This document shows positions 8,356 through 18,102 of a stretch of DNA of 24,653 nt, in pieces (the first letter of the stretch is position 1; every line of letters begins with the position of its first letter). The stretch covers positions 144,767-169,419 of the forward strand of contig BMAT01011596.1 in NCBI GenBank assembly GCA_019649035.1, in the 5' to 3' direction. The notes below the pieces were generated by a model. It saw only the letters and a list, made by a program, of their open reading frames with translations, was not told where the DNA came from and did not search any database. Position numbers and translations under genes: made by a program. Source of the stretch: Elysia marginata (Eukaryota > Mollusca > Gastropoda > Plakobranchidae).

Positions 8356-8990
8356 CCACCTCAATAATTTTTATGACCAAAACCCTCTTGGTTAATGTTC
8401 TGACAACAAAGGACCAACCCATGCATTTTTTTAGAATTAGCCTGCGTTACGTGAATAATTGCTGGGCCACTAGAGAGAAACACCGTTGGCTTTGCGGTTT
8501 TACGTTATGGTTTTTATACTTTTTATATTATAGGTCTCTTGCGGTATTATAACCGAAACGTGATTTTTACTCATTGATGCTGCGAACAGCTTGACTCTTT
8601 ACGTATGTGTTCGAAACTAGCGGGGAATTGGAAAAAACCGAAAGTGAATAGATGTTTAGAGTCGTTCTATTCAGAGGTGGAGTGCCTCAACTCATCTATT
8701 TGTTGCAGTACATGTAAATTTATAATGTCTAGATTTGAACTGGTTCAAATATTCCAACTTCTAGTGTCGTTAGCCTTCCTGTGCTCTAAGTCAAATTCAT
8801 CATAAATGCAATGAAGGCTTTAAGAACCGATCCAGATGACAGATACATGCTTTTAACTTTGTCCAAAATTTTTATTCATAGAACCACAGCTAAAAGGATA
8901 TACATAACTATGTTTCCATCGTTTGTAAATATTTCCTATTTCCTCATGACAACTGAAAAAGAACCTAGTAATATCTATAGTACTCTTGTT
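8356..8990. other. Non-coding, nothing recognised
   Basis: AT-rich sequence with short open frames (8605-8805 and 8811-9071, plus) that have no domain signature. A TACATGTA octamer is at 8709-8716. Confidence 0.6.
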
Positions 8991-9114
8991 TCTAATATTG
9001 TTAATTTTTATTTTTTCATCATCATTATCTTTACTATAGATATCATCTTATCATTATTGAGGTCATCATAATCGTCTTCGTCATTTTCAGTCTCATTATT
9101 ATTGTTTATAATTA

Positions 9115-9171
<57 letters not shown>

Positions 9172-9330
9172 TTTAAAATAATCTTCATAGTTATAATCTT
9201 CATCCTCCTCCTCCTCTTATTCTTCAATCTCATTATTATTCTTACTTATTACTATTGTTATTATTTTTATTGTTGTTATTATGACCATTATTATGATTAT
9301 TGCTATTTTTGTTTCTATTGTTGTTTTACA
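8990..9330. repeat. ATT/TTA microsatellite in a degenerate triplet-repeat field
   Basis: The core is about 50 bp of pure (TTA)n at 9116-9166. Around it are imperfect ATT, ATC and TCC triplets, including TCCTCCTCCTCCTC near 9202-9216 and TATTATT clusters to about 9310. The whole field looks like an old expanded triplet array that has decayed by substitution. Confidence 0.9.
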
Positions 9331-9458
9331 TGTTTGGTGCTTCGGCATAGTGCAAGCTGACACTTTTCACACTGGTGCTTCATCCGTTCGGTTCTAGCAT
9401 TTGCAATTATTCTGTTATGTGTGTTACACTTTTGTTTCGATTTTTATTGCATCTCCAA

Positions 9459-9474
9459 CCCCCCCCCCCCCCCC
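9459..9474 (+). repeat. Poly-C run of 16
   Basis: Sixteen C in a row, preceded by ATCTCCAA and followed by TCGCGG. Homopolymers of this length are prone to length error in sequencing. Confidence 0.95.
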
Positions 9475-9807
9475 TCGCGGCCAGATCTTTAAGGTTAATG
9501 TTTATGTGCCTATAATTGTTCGTTCTTATCGCGAGGCTTGCGACAGAAAAAAAAAAGTTAATCGTATGTGGGAATGAATGTTTGGAAATTCCCGAACTGT
9601 GAACGCGTTCGTAAAAGGTGCAGACGTGTTTGAGTGGCTATGAGTGTGAGAGTTTAAAGATAACATGATGAAAGATGGCCAATTAGCAGCTAACTCTGTT
9701 GATGCGAAGTGATAATTTGAATATCAAGTTGTAATAGTCTCCATGCAACGTTACGCGGCCAAAATTAATTGCTTTGGTGATTGACAATTTGAAACTGAAA
9801 GACGAGA

Positions 9808-9820
9808 GGGGGGGGGGGGG
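9808..9820 (+). repeat. Poly-G run of 13
   Basis: Thirteen G after GACGAGA. It is complementary to the C16 run about 340 bp upstream and could form G-quadruplex-type structure. Confidence 0.95.
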
Positions 9821-10255
9821 CTTACTTAATGTACAATGAAGTAAAAAAATTAATACATGAGGATAGGTGGCTGGTGGTTATGTTTTAAAACAATAACAAA
9901 TGGTAATAGGTTTGATGTAAGATTAACGGGCCTAGAATAGGTTAGAGGCTAAAACTATCACTTTTCACCTTATATGTGCCCCTCCCCCATCCCCACCTCA
10001 CCCTCTTGTCTGCATCGCACAATCTATAAAATTTAACTTTTTTATAAGTTAGAAATGCTTGGTTTACAGATCTCTCTTTTGTTTTCTTCAAACCAAGGTC
10101 ACTTCATCGACAGAAGTATAATGATATAAAATAGATTCGTCAATTGAAAAAAAATTACATGTACTCATAAGTTGAATCAATGTTTTCAGAAATGTCAGTA
10201 GTGAACGGGATGTTTGTTTTGATTTTGATTTACTTGTGGGGGCGCGGCAGAAAGG

Positions 10256-10257
<2 letters not shown>

Positions 10258-10299
<42 letters not shown>

Positions 10300-10356
10300 G
10301 ACAGAGAGAGAGAGATGAGAGAGATATATATAGAGAGAGAGAGACCGAGAGAGAGC
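10258..10356 (+). repeat. (GA)n microsatellite with interruptions
   Basis: About 100 bp of GA dinucleotides broken by GGGA, ACAG, GATGAG, ATATATATA and GACCGAG. The Arg/Glu-rich open frame across it (10180-10371) is a translation of the repeat. Confidence 0.95.
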
Positions 10357-13300
10357 CTGGTATTTACCTGATCCTTCCAGACATGTATATATAATTCTAT
10401 AGGCTGATATACGGTTGATGTACAGTTTGTATGAGCTTCACGTCTGATATGATCATTCTTTATTTATTTATATACTTGTAAGATATTATTTAAGATATCA
10501 TTACGAGGACGCGAATCAAAGTGTGTAGATATAGATATTATTGCATATCAAAGCAGGCACTTTTTTAGTCTCTGAAGGCCAATGACATAAGGATGCTTTT
10601 TTTATAAGATTTACCTCATATTTTTTTATTTCATTCACAATAATTCTTAACATGCATTTAATGCTGTAGGAGCATTGTAAGAATATCCGGGCGTCTGTTC
10701 CAACTCATCTCTTCTTCGTAGCTGTAAAATTTTGTTTTGAGGGAAAGAATAAGTGTGTTTGACATTGAAATGGACGCCAAGGCATGCTTCTTTTGTTAGT
10801 TTATTTCAGTTTGAGAGTATTTTTTATGTTAATTTCCATCCTTCGGGTTAAAAGAACGGCGGGCAGGGTGTCACTCTTTTTCCTATGTGTTTCAGGATAT
10901 AAAGCCACCAGCTTAATACCGCGCAGGTGTTTAGATGCTCTTACTTAATGTTTCAAGTTCCGTGCAATTTAAAAAAAAATAGACTTTAGCTTTCGTGAGT
11001 TTCGATTCATGAGAAACATGCCTACATTGGCATACCATGTCAACTCGGCTTAACTCATTTGATTCCATTAGAATGTTTTCATATATCAGGTATTCAATTG
11101 GGCATCATTCTCATGAAATATGATCGATACGCGGTCATCATTTTCGTACCTAAGAATCGTGAGCTTTCATTGCCTTTATTGGTAGGTTTTTTTTTGCCTC
11201 TTCTCAAAATCAGATCTTCATTTCTACCCGTTATAGAATTTTGGACCCTCTTTTTTCTAATTAAAAAAAAACTTCTTTGACCTCTCAATTTTAGCTGCAC
11301 CACCTTATTTTTAACCTCAATAATTTTTTTGAATTTGTCCAATCGACTTTCGACATCACAAATCATTTGATTTGAGGTCTTCAGGTCTTCTATGTCCCTC
11401 AATTGTTAGTTGGATCATCTCGATGAGTCTTTTCACACATCCTTATGTTATTTCAGGTACTTAAGAATAAATTTTCATTTGTTTCACGTACGATATTTAC
11501 CTGATGCCCTTTTTCTCGAAATGCGTCGCAGTTCTTACTTCTACAATGATTTCTTACCTATGCCCCATTTTGCTGCAGTGTTCACTCTTCTCTAGTATTC
11601 ATCTTGTCTATTTTAGGTAAGTGACGTGTTTCAGCAACAGACAAATCTATGCTTTTTTTATAACTATTATTTCCATTCATATTGAATACGATTCGATGTC
11701 CATATGCTACAGTGTACATTTGTTTTTGTTGGCAACGTCTCATCCAACCATTTTTATGTGCATAAAGTACGTCATCAAATCTTAGAAAACGTGCTTCATC
11801 ATGTTATTGAGGATTTTTCATGTTAATAAAATGCATTTGAAATTGTTGTTTAAATATACCGGCCTTGCTTGTTTTGTATTTATATTCATTTTTGTATTGT
11901 CTGTATATTTTCTTTGATCACCATGGATGATATTTTGGCCTCTCTCGAGGTTCGCCTATTTAGATAAATTTATATGCGGACAAGAAAAGGATAAAGACAG
12001 AATTTCGCGCATGGCAGTATAACTAGACTTATTCTTTCTATGTATAGATCAGACGCAATGAGATAGGGAGAGGAGCTTGAAGACTTCTGATCTTGATCCG
12101 CGTAGTATTGCTCTCAGTGGTGAATTATGTATTTAACTATGTTTCCCGTTACACAACACTGTAAGTAACAGAGGGAAACGAAGGGAAACGAACTGAACTG
12201 CCTAAGTGGTGATCATAAATTTAGAACTCACTTCATATCTCGTTGGCACTGACACAAAAATTACAGTGAGGAAGGAGAACTGTCGGGTGTTAACACACTT
12301 TTTTACGTAGAGCTATACGCGAGCTTTTTTTTCTCTATATCATTAGGGTTTTTTTTCTATATTTTGGATCAATTATATACACGATTTGTTTAGGAAATGA
12401 GATGATAAAATGAAAATTAGCAAAAAGATTTGGCGGAAGTGCTTCAAAACATTTTTGAATTATGGAAAAATGAAAACAAAACGGAAAACAAAATGAATAT
12501 ACCCGTGACAAAACTTACAGTATAGAATTACTGGCTCGAGACAGACAGAACTAAATTTACTCAACATCTGTTTGGAAACTGTTTCACTTTTGTTTCCCTC
12601 TCTGCGAAAATATTCATAGCAAAGAAGACATAAAAAGTTTTTTTTCTTCTCTTGTACAAAAAATCACGAGCGCTTTTAGTGCACAAAGGGTGTTCAGGAG
12701 AGAAACTGTTTAAAACTATTTGAAAACTATTTTTCGCCCAAACCAAAGACAACAGAAATAGTCGCGAGATTCACAATACCTGAAAGGGTCGACTAGTCTG
12801 TGCCTTGGGTTGTATGCTCCGTATCTAAGATGAAATTACCGTATGTTGTTTGAACACACACCCGATTCTCCAAGTCTGGATTTTATTTTAACACAATCCT
12901 TGATCAAGACGAGAGTAACAATACTCTGTAATAATTATCTAGGCTACAGTCAATATGTCGAGGGATAAAAAAATGTGTTTATCTTTCCAGCTATGCCTCT
13001 CCCCATCACTCTAGAAGAACCGAACATTTTTCTACAACCTTTCTCAGCTAGTAGACGTTGGCAGTTTTAACCTGTTGTCTTTTCTCTATCGCAGTGCAGA
13101 TGTGTCTGTTCTGTCTTTATCTTTTAAATTGATGTTGTATCTGGATTAAGCATTTCCTCTCCAGTGTACTTTCCCTCTATTCATTTTAACTTTTCGTTTT
13201 AAACTTTTTTTTTTATTTGAAAGAAAGGTATTCGTCTTTAGCTTTGTAACATTTTCACAGACAGGGAAATTTATGAAAATTGAATTTGAGCAAGTAATGT

Positions 13301-14157
13301 TAGGAAACGCTAAAATCATTTCAAATGTCAAATTTAAATCTTCCCAAAACTTTTTGTAATTAAATTGTTTCCACCTTCTTGATGAAATCAGTTCCCTTTG
13401 TGTACTTTGTCAACAGTACTGGTTTCAATTATAGGGTATAACTCTGTGGTCCCATTGGTTGTTCCTTTAAGAACGAAATATCATCCATGCGGTGTCAAAG
13501 TTACAGACAGAATGAATATAAAACAGCAAGCTCTAATTAACGCCTTTCTGCTTTAACAAGCTCCATACTCCATACCTTGAAATATTAACCAGCTTTTGAA
13601 AGCTTGAGATGTTTTTGTCGCTTTAACCCCCTCAGTATATCATTTTAAGATTTAAAACGGTATTTTATATCTTTTAATCAACTACCTTTTTCCTCTCATG
13701 ATAATTTTATAGCGTTCCTACTGTCATTGGCCTTTTAAAACAGCATAGATTGTTTCACAGATTATTGATTTCATAGTCAAATGTTTTTTTCCTAAAGCAA
13801 AGACACCAGCATGGTTGAATATTTCGTTTCTTTAGGTTCACATTCCTGGTATCACACTACCAAACGCAGATGAACTGTCTTAGCAATGTGTTCTTAGATG
13901 GTGGAGGTAAAAAATTCACAAAAATATTTTCGGTAATATTGAGTTTACAAAGTGAGTTAGGGATAAAAACAAAATCTAAGAATCTGCACAGCCAAGTAGG
14001 TATCAAGCCAGCTTCAGCGGTGCATCACGTGATCCGACACTGACGCTCTAGTTATAATTAATCAAACAAAGTGAAGTTAAAGTGATTCTTGAAGAGGACA
14101 TCAAAGGATATATGAAATTTTAAATGGAATTTGCAAGCAAAAAAAGTGGCTATTAAT
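10357..14157. other. Non-coding stretch, no gene recognised
   Basis: AT-rich DNA with many A and T runs. A minus-strand open frame at 11094-11402 (102 residues) has a heptad-like, charged start (DVESRLDKFKKIIEVKNKVV) but no family match; see findings. A short tandem AGGGAAACGA x2 lies near 12171-12191. No EGF- or VWC-like exon was found although I searched for cysteine-rich stretches. Confidence 0.6.
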
Positions 14158-14428
14158 CATCATCATCATGACGGTGCCATCCCGTCTCCGAGGTGGGCTG
14201 TCACGGTGCGCCATCTTCGTCTGTCCAGGGCCGTCTCACACACTTCACACATTTTCATCTGGGACGTCTCTTGGATGTTGCCCAGCCAGGACTGCCTTTT
14301 TCGCCCTCTGCCACGCCTTCCTTCAATCTTTCCCTCCAGGATTCTTTTCTGAATGCTATCATGTCTTCTCAAATGACCATAATATTTCATGTTTCTTATT
14401 TGAATGGTCAACAAGAGTTTTAATATTG
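14158..14428 (-). mobile_element. 5'-truncated non-LTR retrotransposon: reverse-transcriptase C-terminal tail
   Basis: Read on the minus strand, 14414-14166 encodes the typical last segment of many animal LINE polyproteins, after the polymerase core. It has KYYGHLRRHDS, then ILEGKIEGRRGRGRKRQSWL, a region with CEVCE, then DRRRWRTVTAHLGDGMAPS and a TGA stop. The stop overlaps a short (ATG)n tail at 14170-14157, the microsatellite type of 3' end used by several RTE/CR1-like families in place of poly-A. No catalytic domain is present, so the copy is dead on arrival. The 7-bp direct repeat TATTAAT at 14151-14157 and 14429-14435 fits a target duplication and gives the boundaries used. The three plus-strand open frames over it are shadows. 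Confidence 0.85.
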
Positions 14429-14435
14429 TATTAAT

Positions 14436-16207
14436 ATTGGCAGGTAAATGGGTGTAGTCCTTAAGATATCTTTTAAAAAAAATCTCGGCTTTAAAATTTA
14501 GAACATTTTTCTTTAGATGCGCTAACGAATCCAGTTGGTTACAGTAACATCATATTTTTTAAAGCTAGTGACAGACCAATGGTCGGTACTCTCCATATAT
14601 AAAATGTAGGCTGGTTTATAATGAAACACATAGTTTAATTCTTAGTTAAAATAACTGGATCTTATTATTAAGAAAACAGTAAAATACAATCTGTCAAATC
14701 TACACAATAATCTCAGATAATAAAACTAAGAGGATGTCAACATTGCGCAATTTTCAAATACATGTATAGGCCTAGAATCGGAAACCGCTGCACATTCCAC
14801 AAAAATGCGGATTTACATATACATGTATAGAGAGTAAAATAAGTGTTTCTTGTTTCCTTGTTGAAGGAACAAAAATTTTATTTATTTCAACGATCTTAGT
14901 TTCATTTGAAAGAAATATAAAGTTAAAGCCGAAACTCAGCTTGCTGAATAATGGCACTTGCTCAGAGCGACTCAAATCTACAGGGTTCATTATTATTATT
15001 ACGTGTACCTGAACAGAAAAGCGTAATCAAACTCACTTCTTATTCCAGCCTCAGAAAATCTGCCACTCATCCTGCTCTATAACCACCAATATTAAGTGGC
15101 AGTTTCTGGGTCACTGGTGTACTAAAATATAAACTAATCTGACAACTCAGCTTGTGCGGTTATAAAACACAAGGTATCATGCTAGCATTAAGATATTGGC
15201 AGTACGGAAGAAAGATAGTTTCGATGCAATAAAACAGAAATCCACTTTTTGTCTTTTAGAGGCTATTATAATTGTTAGTTTCATAATCCAACTGTTTCAT
15301 ACCAACCTACAATGGCCGCTTATAATTTCGACCCGCTGATGTTAATGTTACCCGAAGGAACTACACATTACGTAAAGGCAATCGGGTAATTTAAAATAAT
15401 TATGTACTCGCTCTAAGATTGCGATTTTTCATTGATGTTATTGAAACCATACAAAGCAAAAGCGAACTCGACTTTTATGAGCCGCCTTGGTGACAAAACA
15501 GTGAAGTACAAAATGTAGAGATTACGTCCACTGTCTGTGATAAAAACTGCCTTCACTAATTTCAGTGTATCTTAAGTCAAAATATAATGAGCACCTCTCT
15601 TTCTCTGCTAAAATGTCCAAACACAATACACGCACACAATATGCTCCCCAACCTAACTTGGAATAGTTCAATTTGGCACAGAATTTTGAGCCTCCCATGT
15701 TTTTGATGTTTAAAGGGTGTATATTTTGGTGCCCATTATTTTCGGATTGCCTCTCAGTGGCCGGTTTACGTCAAGCTTTGATCAAGCTTTCAAATAATCT
15801 GTCAATTTATATTTTCAAAAGGTGCGATGTTGTAGTTTTATCGTGTACATTCTGTGATTGTAAAAAAAGTTTTAGTAGTGATATTATCTGCTCATACTTG
15901 ATTTTTATCTGAATGAGAAAGGCTCTTCTCATCCGATACCTCTCCATACCATCCCCTCCCCAGTTTATTCCTCTCCAAAAATTTCATATCGATGAGATGT
16001 TTTAATGCTCAATGTAATAACTAGGCGTAGGCGTCAACTTTCTCTTAAGGGAAAAAGCTTGCGAAATGTGTGTGGGAGAATCAATTTCTATTCATGCTTC
16101 AGACGAATGGGCTTTTCAGGCCAGAAAAAGGCCTTGTTATGAGGGATCATGCAGATGCGTTTATTGTTTGTAATCTGACCTTAGTATAATGGTGGGCAAG
16201 GTTGGGG
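14436..16207. other. Non-coding stretch, no gene recognised
   Basis: AT-rich, without recognisable exons. It has two TACATGTA octamers (14759-14766 and 14820-14827), each followed by TAG, and an 11-bp tandem-like repeat of TCAAGCTTTGA/TCAAGCTTTCA at 15771-15792. The open frames at 15673-15912 (plus) and 14772-14990 (minus) show no domain pattern. Confidence 0.6.
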
Positions 16208-16722
16208 TCAAGCCGAGTGAGTCATCGAGCTCTCACGTTTGACTAACATGGTGGTACTGTCATTACATTTGTATTGAAATTGGAGAAACTTGTCACGCGC
16301 ACCACCAAAAAGACTCCAGGTATACGCCAACTCAACGTCCCACAGCACTGGTGTTTTGCATGAAATTATAGCTCCATTACCTACAGGCCTGCTGTATAAG
16401 CTCAAGAAGCTACTTATATCATGACTCACAGGATCTCCCTTTAGGGAAACAGGCGGTTCAGCGTGGTAAGGTATTCTAAAACTTGTGAAATCCACCGATG
16501 GATTTGGTCAATAATGTTATTTCGCTGAGTTATGGAAGCAAATGGAGCATTATAATCACTAGCTGGATATGCCGTTCTACGAACGTGGAAAAAATTATGA
16601 TTAACACATCTAACATTTTGATAGGATTTGGAAAACAACCTTTGAAAGTTAACATTTCTATTTCTTCTACGCATGTATATCGTATGTTCATCTCCATGTA
16701 TCTGAAAAACAATACAGCCCAA
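16208..16722 (-). pseudogene. Two overlapping minus-strand open frames, possibly one frameshifted remnant
   Basis: On the minus strand, frame A is open from 16722 to 16441 (93 residues, with MRRRNRNVNFQRLFSKSY) and frame B from 16495 to 16208 (95 residues, with VLWDVELAYTWSLFGGARDK). They overlap by 55 bp in different frames, as a coding sequence with one indel would. The base composition is a little less AT-biased than its surroundings. Neither part matches a family I recognise, and both could be chance. Frames on the plus strand here are also open for 84 residues, which weakens the case. Confidence 0.18.
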
Positions 16723-16794
16723 CTCTCAATGCCATCTAAACAGTGTGTGTAAATTATACAACGGTCTCATTTCTTGACTTGCTTTTACTTCGCC

Positions 16795-16850
16795 ATGATA
16801 GTTCAGTTGGGTGTCAGTGTCTAAGACATTGATTTGTCGTGGGGAAGGAC
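16795..16850 (+). mobile_element. Truncated tRNA-like SINE head or tRNA pseudogene
   Basis: CATGATAGTTCAGTTGGGTG carries a good box A (TAGTTCAGTTGGG at 16799-16811). TCTAAGACATTGATTTGTCGTGGGG then follows at tRNA-like spacing, where the anticodon arm, variable loop and start of the T arm would be. Box B is missing: the sequence goes to GAAGGAC and an A run. It looks like a decayed or 3'-truncated tRNA-derived insertion. Confidence 0.4.
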
Positions 16851-17629
16851 AAAAAAAAATGTTAGTAGAAAGGTGTGAAGGCAAATTGTGTCTTTCAAAA
16901 GGGTAATAAACAATGATATGACTGCTAGTTCATTTACATACTTTCGGCCGAAAATAGACATTACAATATGTTACCTTTTACTGCAGAACACTAGAAAATC
17001 TACATTCATTAATTACATAAAAAAAACCCGTAAAGACAGTTAAGTTGTTTTAGTCCTTATATCAGTCGTTTAATTTTTAAGAGATATAAACATATGATTT
17101 TTACGGCTACTCTACAAAAAATGTAGCAAGTTTTTTTAAACAAAAAACCTCCATTTTATGAAAAAATAACAAAGTTCTTGGAATTTTTTTCAATGTGACA
17201 ATTAATCAACTAAGCAGCCCATACCATAGTATTTCAACTTGAAATTCTCCTCTGCAATTTCCTTTATATATATTTAACGTACCCCTCCTGCTTTCTTTTT
17301 AACCCCCTTCTTCCATCCCATCCCACCTAACACAAACCCACCACTGCATAATTATTATTTCCTCTTTAGACTTTTATTGCGTAATTGCAATCCACTTTAT
17401 TTTTTCACACTAGATTCTAATGCCAGCCCAATCGAACACCGATTTAGCACACCTCTCATCCCATCTTGTTTATCACTGCCATCTTCTCTGTGGATTCATA
17501 CAGGGTGCATGACATTTATGTCACCCACCAGCCACAATATTCCGCTTTACGGAACATGCAAAAAATCAACTAGCTCTAGTCTGTGTAAAAAAGCTCTGCT
17601 TGCAGCTTAGTTAGCTCCCTTTTTGTCCA
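16851..17629. other. Non-coding, nothing recognised
   Basis: AT-rich to about 17280, then C/T-rich (17280-17345). The open frame at 17377-17610 has no domain pattern. Confidence 0.6.
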
Positions 17630-17985
17630 GACTATCTGCAGGGCACAGGGTTAAAGGTACGAGCCACCACCAGGGGCGCTCCACCTGAAGACCCCGGTAC
17701 CCCGAGGTTCTCTATCATCCCATCACCTGAGGAGATGACTCTCTACTTGGCACTCCCGGGCAACACTACCGTCACTCTCCAGCCCCCAATCAGAGCGTAC
17801 CCGAATGTTTCCGTTATATTAAGCACCGGTCCTCTATCATGATTGCCCCACTCTTGCTATCAACGAGGGAAGCTGGTGAAACTGCCTCAGCTCTCTGGAT
17901 TAGTAGCCGCTACTCGGCCTCTCTAGATTACAGCCTAGCCGCGCTGATGTTATTCTCGGCACACTCAGGTACCGAAGGGTGAGGA
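17630..17985. other. GC-rich island of unknown nature
   Basis: About 350 bp of clearly GC-richer DNA with sharp edges in AT-rich surroundings. Two plus-strand frames are open. Frame A covers 17615-17839 (75 codons, with PEEMTLYLALPGNTTVTLQP) and frame B covers 17731-17979 (83 codons, with STREAGETASALWISSRYSA). There are splice-like signals: TTTTTGTCCAG ending at 17630, CTATCTGCAG ending at 17641, and CACTCAG|GTACCG at 17969. No single frame spans the whole interval, so it is not a simple internal exon. Candidates are a decayed coding exon, an interspersed repeat of unrecognised class, or a regulatory CpG-type island. No family was recognised. Confidence 0.5.
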
Positions 17986-18085
17986 CGCGGCCTTCTGGAG
18001 TTGTATATGATTGTATATATATATAGGATTATATAGATCTTTAACTCCCAGCAGTGTCTGTTGACTTTGTCTGGTTTTACTTATT

Positions 18086-18102
18086 CCCCCCCCCCCCCNC
18101 CC
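18086..18102 (+). repeat. Poly-C run with an undetermined base
   Basis: Thirteen C, an N at 18099, then three more C, continuing into GCCGCTCGCCGCC. The N is the only ambiguous base in the window and marks an uncertain run length. Confidence 0.95.

Larger units (their letters stand above)
9331..10257. other. Non-coding, with homopolymer runs
   Basis: No gene seen. It holds a C16 run at 9459-9474 and a G13 run at 9808-9820, listed separately, and a pyrimidine-rich stretch near 9965-10010. A TACATGTA octamer is at 10156-10163. Confidence 0.6.

Noticed and set aside
10180-10371. Arg/Glu-rich protein
   Set aside because: It is a translation of the GA microsatellite.
14131-14434. Three plus-strand open frames
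   Set aside because: They are shadows of the minus-strand reverse-transcriptase tail, which has a clear family pattern.
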